Positions 1-12,959 are shown, numbered from the stretch's first letter. The stretch is 64,000 bases of DNA from Chrysoperla carnea (GCF_905475395.1 NC_058338.1:48209935-48273934); one strand, 5' to 3'. Notes: generated by a model from the sequence alone, not told the origin. Program-made: numbers and translations.

Positions 1-1168
1 TTTGTTTGTATTTTAACAGTTTTTAGGTCTAAAAAAAGAAAATTTCAAACAAAGTTGCTTTTATGCGGTGAAAAATCATAATCTTTTACAAAAAATGTAG
101 TTTCATTAAAAACTAAATAAAAACAAAATTGGCCCCTTTTTGACCATGAAGACGTCTATAAGAAAACTAAATACTGTATTTTTATTCCCTCTAAAATTAA
201 ACCCATACCTTTTTTTGTGTTAAATGATTTCCAATCCCGTTTTCAAAATATATGGATGGAAACTTATTAAAAAATCATCCTGTATAAGTGAACTTTTTGA
301 ACTTCTACTAAACCGAATATCAGCATATTATCTTCATTTCTAAATCACATGCATTAAATAATCAATTATGTTTGAATAGCGCAAAACAAAACAGAAAAAA
401 AAAACATACGTTCATTCCCCATATAAAACATACAAAGAGAGTCATGAAACCAAAAAGATGTTTATCACCGATATCATTACATGAATGCAATTAATGTATT
501 TTATGTAAGATGTATGTTCCTGCCTATCTATCTACAGGTACTTATTTATCATACCTGGAGCTAGGATTATCAGATTATAAAAAACTTTGCGTATAATGTT
601 TACTTTGATATGATGACAAAAGTCCTCAGAATTTCACCCTGTCCAAACTGGGTCTTACAGGCCTTACTCAATTTACAAATGGGCATGTCTATGTAATGGG
701 CAAAATGTTGAATTGTGACTCAAAACAATAGTAAACTTTTGCGATTATGACTAGTACTTTTTAAGCAATAACTGATTCCGTTTTTTTTTCACAAACTTTT
801 TGCAAACATTCAAATGAAAGGGTTTTACAAGAAAATTACAAGAGTCTTAAAATTGAGTCTTCAATATGTTTTCAAAAAGCTTTACAAGATGAGCTTTTAA
901 TTTCATGAAATAAGAACATTAAAAAATGAATTTTATAATGGTTTAATATATTCTGAAAAAAAATTGTATTTAATATTTTATTTTAAGTTTACGAAAAGCT
1001 TGACTTGATACTGAAAAGTACTTAAAGATAAATACTTAATTTTTCATGCTTTGTCACATTTTCTGCAACGCCATTCAAATATAACATTGTAGTTACCAAT
1101 GTAATCTTCCCCTGATATAAATGATATAACCCCACGTTAATTTTTATTTTGATAATTGTACCATAATA

Positions 1169-1577
1169 CAGTCAAACATGGATAAGCGAGAGTTCAAGGG
1201 AGCACAATCTCATTCTCGCTTATAGAGTTTTCTCACTAACCTGAGTTTCTCGGTAATGCAGGTACATGGGTAGCGTTTCTCTCTTATAGAGGTATACGCA
1301 GCAATAAGAAGTCACAGCAAGTACGAATGTAGAAAATTGAAGCTTTAGTTCCTCCTAAATAATATAAATAAATAAAGCACGACTGTCGCGTATAGAGGTA
1401 TAGATAAGTAGCAGTCTCACTTACGGGGATCCATGAGGGAAAAACGACTCTCTCTTACAGAGGTATCTATTTCTCGCTAATAGAGGTTTTGGGAGCTTAA
1501 AATGACGGGTCCTGGCTATTACTCTCCCTTATAGAGTTTTCTCACTTATCCAGTTCTCACTTACCCAGGTTTGACTC
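1169..1577. mobile_element. MITE, Tc1/mariner (pogo-like) type
   Basis: The left end reads CAGTCAAACatGGATAAG directly after a TA. The right end reads CTTACCCAGGTTTGACT, its inverted counterpart. Terminal CAGTC with a TA target site fits non-autonomous Tc1/mariner or pogo/Tigger elements. The body has several short internal repeats of the type TCTCTCTTATAGAGG (near 1280, 1390, 1455, 1470 and 1535), some inverted. No transposase coding is present. The right TA has decayed, so the exact end is uncertain by a few bases. Confidence 0.65.
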
Positions 1578-3179
1578 TTTTAGGAAAATTAAAATTTCGA
1601 TGGATAAGAAAGTTCTTGAAAGTAAATTTTACTACAGTTTAGCATATGAAATGATAAACTGTAGAGATTTACATTTAAAGTATTAAAAATAAAACGAAAC
1701 ATTTCTAATTTTATTTGAAATCTGTCATATTTAGTGAATAAAGTCTTATAGTTAAAAATTCGTAAAATCCGATCTTTAGTCTTTTAATATAGACCTACAA
1801 GCTACAAGAGATATTATAATTTTAACCAAACACACACTTCGTGTGCAGTATAATTAATTATATTAAGAAAATATACAATTTATTATAATAGAAATTATTT
1901 TATGTAGTAATAATAATAATAATTCTTCACTTTTTTTACGTGAAATTCGAAGAAATCAAATACCCATTGTAGATAAATCTTCAAATGTTTTAATGTTTTA
2001 AATTTCAAAGTGATTTTTATATAACATTGTCGATTGGTATCTGAAGATAAACTAAATACAATTGTACTATAAAAACAAGAGATATTTAAATTTAAAAAAT
2101 AATCCTGTAAAAGATCAAAACATTTTCGTTTTTAGAAACTGATGAACGCTGATCATATTTTCAATATTGAAACAAAACTTCCATCGTTTTTTTTTTGATG
2201 CCAAATAGAGGCTTGATAAAAAGTAAAGTTTTCTTAACAAAAGGTTATTTCCAATTGATTTATGTTACACCTATTTTGGGAAAGATTGCTTTATTTGGGA
2301 TATGTGTAACTATCCAAGAAAACACCAAACATTCTAATATACCCTACTATTGTAACTAGTTACTAAAAAAACAATTGATTCAACTAACAGGAACGTAAAA
2401 GTAGAGATATGTGCGGATTAACAGTTTATTTTAGAAAACCATATTATATATCGTATTCCTAGTAAAGTGTCTAACTGTCTCACCCACTTTTGGCTACTCA
2501 TAAGGATTATCTAAAATTTTTGTTAAAACGCCGGGAAAACAACTTTTTTTAAATTTTTCATTCTTTCTTTGATCTCTTTTAGTTCAAAATATAAATTTTT
2601 ATGACTAGCTTAACGGATTAATTTCTCAGATAGATCGAGAGATAGATATTGAAAATTCAGATCATTTTATGAAAAATCTTACGTTATTATTCATTATAAT
2701 TTATTCCACATATAAGTCCAAAAATACTTCTATCAATAATAAGTATAACACAACAGAGCTTTTCTTTTCAGCACAAAGCTTCATAGGCTTTTACAGATTT
2801 TTTAATGATCTAAAATTATAAATTATGCAACAGTAGTTAAAACACGTGCAAATGAAATCGTGCATTCCATACCATACCATTATTTATGAAAAAAAATTGT
2901 TATTACGTCAAATGTTTCGTAATAAACACACCAGAAATCGAATAATTCCAAGACAAAATGAAGTAATTAAGCTGACACATAAATTTCGAGCGTTAAATCG
3001 TATAAATAAATATATTTCTTAACATATTTTTAGTATTATTTTTATAAATATTCTACGTTTAATTCTTAGAAATTCACTTGCTGATGTTTGAAATATCACA
3101 TTGCTTGCTTACTAGAAATGGTATTAAAAATTATAAATGCAGATAATCGAAAATCTCACATAACTTTCATATTATGAAA

Positions 3180-3181
<2 letters not shown>

Positions 3182-3232
<51 letters not shown>
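3182..3232. repeat. (TA)n microsatellite
   Basis: An uninterrupted run of about 25 TA units. No function is implied. It is likely to vary in length between individuals. Confidence 0.95.
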
Positions 3233-3238
<6 letters not shown>

Positions 3239-3872
3239 GATTAATTGCATTTCATATATTTATATACTTTCATGTGGTAACGATTCAAATTTTATTACGT
3301 ACAATATTTAAGGGTAATCCATAAATCTTTAGGGGTAGTTTTATTTTTATCAATATATTGCCATTATTATTTTTTCAATTTATTTATTATTTGATCAAAA
3401 ATATGGTAATGATTAAGACATCTTTAAGGAAAATGCCACCATGAATTAAAATATAAATACTTTTGAAAAAATGAAAGCATATTTTTTCTTTCAATAATTT
3501 CCTGGTGGATAATTTCCTAGGATATTGGCTTCGTATAAACGTATTTGAACTATACATAAAAAATAAAGCCTTTTACTGAAAGTTGACACTTTACTTTCGT
3601 AAATTAAAACTTTTATTATTAATGTTTTGATCAGATTATTTTTTTCAAACAATTTACAATTACCAAATTTTTGTTGTTAAAAATTTCTGTTAGATTGCTT
3701 TTAGAAATTTCTATTTATTTGTTTTTAAAATTTCATTAGGTATTCAAAAATTTCGATTCATTTTACCCAGTAGTTAAAAAATTTCGATTATGATTTTAAA
3801 ATTGTAAATGATTACCAACAATTGAACTCATAAAAGTTTTCTTTTTTATTTACAGCGTGGTTCGTCACCGAC

Positions 3873-5075
3873 ATGGGCACAAGTGAGCACTATTGCTTAA
3901 GGTGGAATAATCATCAAAACAACCTACTCGGGGTGTTCAGTCAATTACTACGCGACGAGAGTCTCGTTGACGTTACACTCGCGTGTTCTGAAGGACATTC
4001 AATACGTGCACATCGTGTTGTATTATCCGCGTGTTCATCATACTTTCAAACATTATTCGTTGATCACCCTAGTCGTCATCCTATTGTTATATTAAAAGAC
4101 GTTCGTTTCGCCGAATTACGCACATTAATTGAATTCATGTATCGTGGCGAGGTGAACGTTGAATACTGTCAACTTTCAGCGTTACTCAAAACCGCTGAAA
4201 GTTTGAAAGTGAAAGGACTTGCCGAAATGACAAATTTAAGTTCATCAACCACCGCATCATCGTCAAGTATTACATCGCCAATAGTGCCCTCAAATAGTGC
4301 GTCATCAGCAGCCGGAGTGTCTGGCACACCAACATCTACAGTGACTTCGCAACATGATAATCCAACATTACCCCCACCCTCTGCAACATCCACGGTACGA
4401 ATGAGTGGTAGTGTAGTCGATCATATCGATCAAAGAGTGTTATTAGAACGAGAACATTTAGCATTACGTGAACGCGAACGGGAAAATCGTGAGTTACATA
4501 TGAATGAACGTGATCGAATAGACAGAGTTGGTGAACATGTGATGAAACAGGAACCCGTCGATATACCAAGTCATCATCAGCGTTTAAGTGCACTTGTCGA
4601 TGATGCACAAGGTCACACGACATCCTCGAGTACACCACCTCCTCAATCTAGGCGACAATGTAGTAGTGCTTCACCCCCACCACCTCAATCACAACAAACA
4701 TCTGCAATAATTAATCGGCGGATGGGCCCATCGTCTTCATCGTCAGAAGATACTGGTGGTCGTGGAAATAATAACGATGATGGTGGTAGTGGTGTTATAT
4801 CACCACGACCACCATTAGATCATCATGATCAAGATAGTGTTGTAAATTTAACTACATCATCGTGTTCAACCACCTCAACAGCGGAGCGAACCGCGCCAAG
4901 CGATTTAAGTGTACAATTACAAACGAATAATAATAATAATTCATCCACAATTGGACCACCTCCTTCATGTAGTAGTAGTAGTAGCAGGATACCAAGTGCA
5001 TCACCAGGACACCATCATGATACAGAACCTATAGCAGGTCCTTCTGGTTTGCCACCTGTTCAGCAAGTGCCTTTG
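3873..5075 (+). CDS. mamo: mamo, first coding exon: BTB/POZ domain and linker
   Basis: First coding exon of an insect BTB zinc-finger transcription factor. Residues 1-120 form the BTB/POZ domain, opening EHYCLRWNNHQNNLLGVF and continuing through VDVTLACSEG, HPIVILKDVRF and EFMYRGEVNV to LLKTAESLKVKGLAEMT. This domain mediates dimerisation and co-repressor contact. The ACSEG.SIRAH form is the one I associate with mamo rather than ttk, lola, br or fru. After it comes a long Ser/Thr/Pro-rich linker with an Arg/Glu-rich charged segment near residues 190-220, a sumoylation-like VMKQEP and a CtBP-type PSDLS. ATG 3873 follows an acceptor at 3855. The exon ends at gtaagt (5076) after exactly 401 codons, phase 0. 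Reading through the donor gives a stop at 5120, which an unspliced transcript would use. The family is secure; the exact orthologue comes from memory of homologues. Confidence 0.85.
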
Positions 5076-5742
5076 GTAAGTACAAACAATTACAACTTCT
5101 TTAAGTTCTCTGAAAAATAAGAAGGAAAAATAACTGATGATTATACACGATTGCCAAGTTGTAGTTAATTTTCCGAACAATCCAGGTCGATATGTACAAT
5201 TAATATTATCCGGTCAAACCAAGTCTGTACACGGAGAATAAATACAAGTCACGATAAACATCCTGTGAAAGCCATATTTCAAGAACCCAATTAGAATAGC
5301 CTGTTTTTGTTGAAACGCATTTTGTTGCAGTGGACACCACACGATTAGATTTTCCCATTCGTATACTAACCGCCATTTTCCCAGTTATATACTATAACTA
5401 TAATATATGCGTAGCTTTAAATGGTCGTAGCTCAAAAACTACCCATTAAAAACTTTGAAAAACATTTTAAGGGCCCTGGCTTTTTGAAAAAGTTTCACAG
5501 ACTGCCATTTTCTTCTAATGCTTTCATTCATTTTCCTTACAATCGGATACATTTCATAGACCTTTTTTTCAAAGAGCTAGTTGAGATTGTAAATTAATCA
5601 GGAAAGCGGAGCTTGTGAGATTAGTTCTCTTTTTCTATTGAATTTGCCGTACAATACCACTATTAATTGATAATTGTTTAAATTATATAATAGTCTAGCA
5701 ATATGTCTCTATAATGTTTTTAATATTTATTGTTTTTTGCAG
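5076..5742 (+). other. mamo intron 1
   Basis: Bounded by a strong donor (gtaagt at 5076) and a pyrimidine-rich acceptor ending tttttgcag at 5742. Only the first 45 bases stay open in frame with the BTB exon. I see no internal exon, repeat or RNA gene. Confidence 0.75.
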
Positions 5743-5832
5743 TCGTTGAAAAAGGAAGTGGATTGGGGCGGAGGAATGAGTGACGAAAAATCTATAGTGG
5801 ATCCCGACTACAGCCGACATCCGTACGATCAG
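5743..5832 (+). CDS. mamo: mamo, short internal coding exon (30 codons)
   Basis: Ninety bases between tttttgcag and gtcagt, open in phase 0 at both ends, so it adds 30 residues without changing frame. It begins SLKKEVDW and ends DYSRHPYDQ. LKKEV is a possible sumoylation site (LKKE). No folded domain is evident; it extends the acidic/polar linker between the BTB domain and the fingers. It is too short to be convincing alone. The support is the matching phase with the BTB exon upstream and with both zinc-finger exons downstream. Confidence 0.7.
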
Positions 5833-6833
5833 GTCAGTATTTAACGATTTCAATTTCAAGGCTTTTTTAATTTCTTTTAAAAATTTTTGTGAAAGACTTT
5901 CATGCGATACTTTTTTAAAATCTGAAGTCATTTACAAAAGAAAAAACTAAAATATGCCTTAAGTTTCAGTAGATTAGAAATATATATCCGTTTTTTTTTA
6001 TCGCTTCTTGTTTCGAATTGCATGTTTTTTTTTTTTTTCATTTTCGTTTTTAAAATAATCCGTTGGTCTTGAAAATTAAAAAAAAAATCACTTGCCAAAA
6101 AACAAAAAATTCACATTCAAAACAAAAGAATTTTTGAAGAAAATTTCTTGAAAATTTTACATTTTTTTATAAAATAACACTTAAAAATTAATATTTTTTT
6201 TTCCTATAACTAAAAATTCATTTTTTTAATTTCGATTGCACTTAGATTGATATAGATTTAATCCTTCTAGATAGCACTTTGTAGTAAACCTCCTTAATGA
6301 TAAAACTCTTTTATTTATATAAGAAAATTTCCACACAAAAAAAATCGATTTTTTTATTTTCGAAAAATTGATTTTTTTTCCCACATATGTTTGAATTTTG
6401 TAATACGAAGTGCTACCATCGGGAGAAAAAAATATCTTAAAAGAAGTTGACCAACATTTTTGTAAACACTGATTTGTTTCGCATTTTTATAATTTATTTT
6501 CTTTTTTGATTTGTTAATTTAATGGCCAACTATAATTATTCATATAACATTTAATAATATAGCTCTCAATAACCAAGTTCATAAAATAAGCTCGTGCTCT
6601 AAGATTATATAATAAATGTAACAAGTGTAAAGCCAAACAAAAATGAACGTCAACTTCTTGTCAAACGCGAGCGACATATTTATACAAAAAACGAAATTAA
6701 CAGCGAATATATTTTTCAAAATAGAAAAATTTGGGTATTTGAGTCAAGCAGATAGAAAAGGGTTAAGGGAAATAAAATTTCTAACTAGCACAAGATGATC
6801 AAGAAGTTGATGCTCTTCTTTGTTTGGTTACAG
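5833..6833 (+). other. mamo intron 2 (short-form route)
   Basis: Donor gtcagt at 5833, acceptor ttggttacag at 6833. The sequence is homopolymer-rich (A and T runs). The last 39 bases are open in frame with the finger exon and contain an ATG at 6795. That ATG most likely lies inside the intron, because the acceptor falls 13 codons later in the right phase. Confidence 0.7.
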
Positions 6834-7490
6834 GATATGTTAAGCATAGAAGGAACAAGTAGCTCATTTCCGTGCATGTATTGCGGTGCAACATTCCAAC
6901 ATCAAAGTAAATTAACAAGACATATACTATCACACAGTCTGGAAACACTCAAGTATCGTGAACAATTACATTTACAAGGCTTACCACCAGGTCTAGCTGG
7001 TATGCCACCTGAAGCATTATCAGCATTTTCTCGTGGTTTGCCAACATCACACGATCCGACGTCAATGAAATGTGATCCAGGTTCATCAACAACGTCTGGA
7101 AGTGGTCCAGATTATTCTGCAATGGATTTAGATTTAGAGGCCGCTGCAGCGGCAAGTGCTGGTGCTGGAAGTAGTGGTGTATTATGTAAATTTTGTGGCA
7201 AATCATTCCCTGATGTTGGTTCATTAATTGCTCATTTACCAGCACATACCGGTGATCGACCTTTTAAATGTGAATTTTGTGGTAAAGCATTCAAATTACG
7301 GCATCATATGAAAGACCATTGTCGTGTTCATACTGGGGAACGCCCGTTTCGTTGTGCACTTTGTGGTAAAACCTTTTCTAGAAGCACTATACTTAAAGCA
7401 CATGAGAAAACACATTATCCCAAATATGTACGCAAGTTCCTTTCACCGAGTCCACTCGACACCGAGGAAGAAAATAATCCGCATCAATGA
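6834..7490 (+). CDS. mamo: mamo, near terminal exon: four C2H2 fingers (short isoform)
   Basis: Terminal exon encoding 218 residues and a TGA stop at 7488-7490. In the joined protein (about 649 aa), finger 1 (CMYCGATFQHQSKLTRHILSH) starts near residue 445. A spacer of about 80 residues, rich in Pro, Ser and Ala, follows. Fingers 2-4 are a tight array from about residue 549 at 28-residue spacing, with linkers TGDRPF and TGERPF. Such linkers are typical of DNA-binding arrays. Finger 3 carries KLRHHMKDH and finger 4 SRSTILKAH. After finger 4 comes a basic/Ser-Pro tail with FLSPSPLD. The acceptor at 6833 gives phase 0, which matches the 30-codon exon. The other terminal exon (34617-35798) also joins in phase 0, so the two are mutually exclusive 3' ends that would give the same BTB domain different DNA-binding specificity. 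Confidence 0.85.
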   Translation, partial: DMLSIEGTSSSFPCMYCGATFQHQSKLTRHILSHSLETLKYREQLHLQGLPPGLAGMPPEALSAFSRGLPTSHDPTSMKCDPGSSTTSGSGPDYSAMDLDLEAAAAASAGAGSSGVLCKFCGKSFPDVGSLIAHLPAHTGDRPFKCEFCGKAFKLRHHMKDHCRVHTGERPFRCALCGKTFSRSTILKAHEKTHYPKYVRKFLSPSPLDTEEENNPHQ

Positions 7491-8170
7491 TGATAAGAGA
7501 GTGGGTGTGTAGAATGTACTTCTAATACTGAATTGATGGCCACTATACCAAAATTCTTTACATCCTCATTGTGAAATCATCATCACCGTTTATAAAAAAA
7601 AAAATTATGAAATATTTTTTAGTGAGTGAAAGTGATGTTTCCCGCATATTTCAAGCGGTGCTATGGACTGGTTCTAGTCGCGCGTTCGTGTGCCGTTACA
7701 AAAAAATTTAATAATGGCTTAACTATTAATTTACCAAAGCCGAAAAATATTGTTTTTGGCTCACATACAAATAGAAATGAATTTTTATGTACATTATTTT
7801 TTACTTATTATAAAAATATTATATTTTCTATTTTTTTTTTTTAGTAGCAACAAGATGTAGAAGGAGAAAGAAAATGTAAAGAGCTCAAAAATGGTCTGAC
7901 CAATACTTTTTTTGAGTTTTTATAAATTTTTTATTATTATTATTAGAAATATATTACAAATCCACTTGTTGAAAATTGACCAATAATATATTATATGACG
8001 TTTAAAATATATAATTAATTCTGTAATGCTTACATCTTTTCAAGTTGTCTGTCCTTTTTTGCCCCAACAAATCAAAAAGCTGACTCATGAGCATTGTACA
8101 ATGAGTTTTCTATGTGTGGGAATGGCTACTCTTGATAAAGTGTGTAAAGGGCATTTGCTCTCGAAATAAA
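7491..8170 (+). other. Presumed 3' UTR of the short mamo isoform
   Basis: Follows the stop of the short form. The first AATAAA I find is at 8165-8170 (in gaaataaatt), so cleavage is plausible shortly after. No coding exon is seen. The end is inferred from that hexamer only. Confidence 0.35.
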
Positions 8171-8644
8171 TTCATCGGAAAATATTTTCTCTTCCAGCAT
8201 GGATTCCAAAACTTCCTCGCTGGAAACGCATTCGCTGACTTAATGAGTTTTGACAATTTCGATATATTTTATCGCAATTTTATAGCTAGGCTAAACAGTG
8301 GCGGATTAGCAAAAGTAACAAAAGCAACAGGTTTCGCGCATTCTTCATTGGTTGATAAATCTTAAAAAGAAGTTTTAGATTAATCAGCCAGTTGACCAAA
8401 GGGCTGCCTTCAGATTTACGAAAGTTGGAAATCTTAATCTGACACTGAGACTCAAGGTACAAAGTTAATCATCAGAGCAAAATTTTGGACGCACTACAAT
8501 CATGTATCCATTACTGAATTAATTACAGATTTATATTATATATTATGATATAGAGGTAGCTTGGTCGAAGTGAACAGCCCATCAATATGAATGGCTAATG
8601 TTTTTTATAACCCGCGCATCAAAGTTAACTGTTGTGTATACCAC

Positions 8645-8905
8645 ATTTAAAATTTTGAATGGGTTTGAATCAAAATGAATAGGAAATTAAAATTATTTAT
8701 TTCCGATTCATTTCTCTACATACCACTTCAAAATTTTACATATAGATTTCAATTGGTAGCAGAAGAAATTAATATTATTTTTCAAATTCATTCAGATTAA
8801 GAACTTTGAATTAGTAAGTTTATTTCTATTTATTTCGATTCAAAATTGTGAATGGGTATGAATAGGAGTGAAATGTTAACTGAATACATTTTCGATTCAT
8901 TCCGA
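8645..8905. repeat. Diverged direct repeat, about 190 bp apart
   Basis: Two related blocks begin near 8652 (aaaattttgaatgggtttga) and near 8842 (aaaattgtgaatgggtatga). Each runs on through a gaataggaa/gaataggag step to a ttccgattcattt or ttcgattcattcc end. The copies are imperfect. Source element unknown. Confidence 0.5.
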
Positions 8906-10769
8906 GGAAATAGATTTTTTTTATTAAGTATAATGATCATCTAAAAGAAAAATTATTTAAATTGGTTTCAGCTCTGCTACCATAGATGAAAGATTGGCTC
9001 AATTTACAGGTTTTTTTTAATAGATTTTACATTTACCTCGAGTAATGGGCGTAAGAACATTTGTTATTTACTTTGGCGGAGCTTTTTGCTTTGCTCCAAG
9101 CTTCATATAATTATTATATTTATATATTATACAATACAAAAACCCTATACAAACCTACAATACATTCAGTCCTAGAACAGTTTCCTATTTAAATATTTAA
9201 ATGATAAAACAAATCAATTATCCTATTAGAGTAAATAATTTTTTGTAAAATAATTAATATTTTTTAAAATAGAATACCTCTAATTATTTAAGATGTTTTT
9301 ATCAGAGACAAACACCCACAATCAAACAAGTAAAACAAACGTCAATGTGTTATTTACCAATATTCAACCAATGGAAAATTAAATTTTCAATATTTTTCTT
9401 TTTAATTTTTTTGGTTTTCTTCATAAAAAGTAAAAACAGAATTACTTGTGATTTCCATCAAATGTGATTTTCTACAAAAGAATAATTTAACAGGTAATAA
9501 ACTTGTTTCTATATCCCTTTCTTTGCTGACATTCTGAATCAACCTGTATAATGAAACTTAGTGAATACTAGTTATTGATAGTACCATACTTTGTTCCAAA
9601 ATTTTGTCGCTACACACAATCTTCCATTGAACTTTTTTTTTCGTTAACGCAATCAAACCGTGAGAAACACCAACAATTTTGTACCTTTAGGACGCCATAT
9701 TGACAGTGTGTGGATTTCAATTTAAAGAAGTCAATTTAAGGGACTACAATATACAAGTAGTTAAAAGTTATGGATTAAAGTCATTTGCCTAACTGTTTGA
9801 TTAATAAATGGCTGAATATCGTTCAGGCTGATAATTGAACGTCGCCGTTCAGTAAAAAGGTTAGGCTGTTAATTGAATGGCTAATTCAGCTAGTTGGCTC
9901 TCCATATACAAACCAAGCATCAAGAAAATAATTAGTCAGTTATCGTCAGTTATTTTGTCTTTATTTTCTATAAATTTTCTATTATATCTGTTACTCTATT
10001 TGAAAATTTTTTTGGAACTCATGATCTTGGTGAAATTTTTATCTTAAATATATCCTACATAGAACAGCACTATAAAGCAAAATATCACAGTTTTTGATAA
10101 TCACAAGTAATTTTAATCAAATTCTTTTCTCTAAAAATTAAATATTTAAAAAACTGAATAGAAGTAAATAAACCTACTACAGCAGAAAAATTGTAATTAG
10201 CGAGTTATGAAAATAAATATTATAAAAAAAATTTATAACACCTTCTTAAAATGCTTATTGGTAGCAACAAAAAAAAACGCAATGCTATAGAAATGATTTT
10301 TAAGCAAACAAAAACCCGAAAATGAAATAAAACTATTAGCGAAAACTCACATAGATTTGTATAATTAAAATGAAAAATTATTATATGAAAAAATTTTATT
10401 AAAATTAATTTAAAAAAAAGTATAATATATTCAAAGAAATTTATTTATGTTGCTACACACTTATAAAACTCACGTTAACACGAAAATTTTTTAGCTTAAT
10501 AATTTTTTTTTAGTAAAGTTTCAAAAAATGATTTAAAAAAAAAAAAAATAAGTTTATCAATATACAAATTTTCAAGCTTTTATTACATTTTTGTCAAAAT
10601 AAATGTGAAACTTCACCTTCAGCAACATTTTAGTCAATATGGAATTTAAGGGGGTGGATGAATGAACATACCTATTATTTTCGAAATTTGGCTTATGTCT
10701 AATCACAATTATTTAAACTTCAAAAACTTTATTTTAAAGAAATCATTCCCTTTTTCTTCACTTTTATGC

Positions 10770-11306
10770 AAGAGACGGTACTTATATGGTCGATTTTCAT
10801 CCATCTGATAACTAGATGAGACATTTTTTTACGAAATTTTATTGATTTTTAAACACTTCTATCATTTTCTACTAAAAAGTATTCATGGCTCTTTTTAATT
10901 AAATTTATTTTAAATCATGTTTTTTCATTAACGGTTTTTTCTCAGACAAGCCTATGCCATTATTTTCGCAATTAAATTATGTTTCTTCTGACTCCAATTT
11001 CGATTGTTTAACAGATAAGTGTAAATCTGTTCATATCATGCGAACGGGTAAGTCAATATTGGTAATTACACCGATCTGTTAACCAATCGAAATTGGTATT
11101 AGAAGAAGGATAATTTAATAACGAAAATAATAGTATAGACTTGCTTGAAAAAAAGCGTTCATGGAAAAAATTGATTAAAACTAATTTAATTAAAATAGCC
11201 ATGAACACTTTCAGATAGAAAATCTATGATAGGAGTGTTTAAAAATTTTATAAAATTTCATAAAAAATATGTCTCATCTGGTTATCAGACCTTATACCGT
11301 TTCTTA
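10770..11306. mobile_element. Long foldback (hairpin) element, about 537 bp
   Basis: Two arms of about 250 bases are inverted copies of each other around a loop of about 40 bases (11027-11066). Matching landmarks are agagacggtact (10771) with accgtttctt (11297), gatgagacat (10814) with atgtctcatc (11270), gtattcatggct (10879) with agccatgaacac (11200), and aatttcgattgttta (10997) with taaccaatcgaaatt (11080). The arms have diverged but remain alignable over their whole length. No coding sequence. This fits a foldback MITE; its superfamily is unclear because no clean target duplication is visible. Confidence 0.75.
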
Positions 11307-12959
11307 GACCACTTGTCTAACTAATCGAGAAAAATCTTAAAATTAGTGTGACGTAATTTACGGATGGCTCCTAAGCATAAATAGCATTAGCCATTTTTAT
11401 TAACTAATGAACAGTAATCACACAGCTTTTACCTGGTGAGTAGATTGCATAATTTTAACCTGCATGATAGAAAATGTAAAAATCATTTTTATTACCTAAT
11501 CAAAATATAAAAAAGATATTTACCAAAATGATTTATCGTAAAAAATGATCTTATGAATTTTTTTTCATGCTGGCTCAAAAAATATATGATCTAAAATTTT
11601 AAGGTAGAGAGTGAGGTATAAATTACTGTTCAAAAATGAGAGAGTGAAATAATTGTCCAATTTTATTTTTATAAAATAATTTTCGTTCACAGTCTCTTTG
11701 TTTTTGACAAAAATTTGATAAAGAATTGAAAAAAAAATCACACAAAATATTTTGCAAATATCCTCAATCTCCAAAATATGTGTAAACCAAATCATCGACT
11801 CCAAAGCCAATACCTTAATTTGTATATTCATAAATATATTTTTTTTAATATTATAAAAATAATAATTTTTAACATCCAACATTGACATTATTTTTGTTTT
11901 TCTTATTAATTTAAATTTTATTTTGGATAACTTTTTGGAAAAAAAAACCTATTGTGTCAATTAATATGGTAAATAAAACTTGAAAACTTTTGCTTATAAA
12001 AAAAATTCACTTTGAATAAGATACTCATTATTATGGGAAATCGCGTGCTGATATTACCTTGTTATCAATATAAAATTTTCCCAGACATTGGTAAAACACT
12101 TTAAAAAATCTCAACACCAAAGGGTTAAATAAAAATTAATTAAAGTTCGATTTACATACTAAATAATAAGTACAGTAGAAAATGGAAAAACCCTTAAAAG
12201 ATTTTCGTAAACAGTTTTCTATTTTCTTTGGCATAATTCAAATGCTCAAGGCTATTTTAATCAATTTTTGTATTTTCCATAATGTTTGTTGAGTGTTTTC
12301 GGTTTAAATAGCCAAAATAAAAAAATATATATTTAAATTCTGAAACAAACAACAATTTTCTCTGGACGTTTGCTCCGTAAACGCTCCGTTCAAGAAAAAT
12401 CGACTTGTTACGTTATGGAACCATAGGGATAATTAATATCGAAATAATCTGGGCTTATCTTTTTTACAGTTTGCAGTAACCAAAATCAATTATCAATATT
12501 TTAAAAATTGCAAAATTTTTTTTTTTTTTCATAAACAAAAATTAAATTAATTATTAAATATTGAATATTTTATTAGTAATGAATAATTTTATTTATTAAT
12601 ATTGAAACTTAATTTTGGATATTGTAAGGCAATAAAAAGACAAACTTTGATTAATTTATTGTAACCCAACAATTCGATATCCCTTGAATATATATTTTCA
12701 GTCTCACTATTTAACCAGGGAACACCCGTTGTTGGCTATATTAGTTTATACTGTTTGCAAAAATAAGAAAGATTAAGAATTGTTTAAAATGACCATTTTC
12801 GTATACTTAAATAATGCATGAAAATAGAAAAATTTCGTCGGAATTTTTGAACGAATTTCAACAAATTTTTCCCATTTTCTGTAAAAAAGGGTTATGAATA
12901 TTTTAAGGCGATACATCCATGTGATAATTCACCCACAAATCAAAGGTCACCCTGAATAG

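Larger units (their letters stand above)
1..3855. other. Non-coding upstream stretch, probably 5' intron of mamo
   Basis: No coding exon can be supported here on either strand; the sequence is very AT-rich. The right edge is a good splice acceptor: a pyrimidine-rich run ending in tttatttacag at 3845-3855, 17 bases before the mamo start codon. The first coding exon is therefore preceded by an intron, and any promoter or 5' UTR exon lies further left, probably outside the window. The stretch holds a miniature inverted-repeat element (1169-1577) and a TA microsatellite (3182-3232), listed separately. The intron assignment is inferred from the acceptor. Confidence 0.6.

Noticed and set aside
4169-4638. 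Minus-strand open frames inside the BTB exon
   Set aside because: They are shadows of the real + strand coding sequence.
8114-8365. 83-codon open frame after the near mamo finger exon
   Set aside because: No recognisable domain and no splice context that joins it to mamo; it overlaps the presumed 3' UTR end.
11565-11888. 107-codon minus-strand frame
   Set aside because: Composition is that of AT-rich non-coding DNA (Ile, Phe, Asn, Lys and Tyr runs) and no family is seen.
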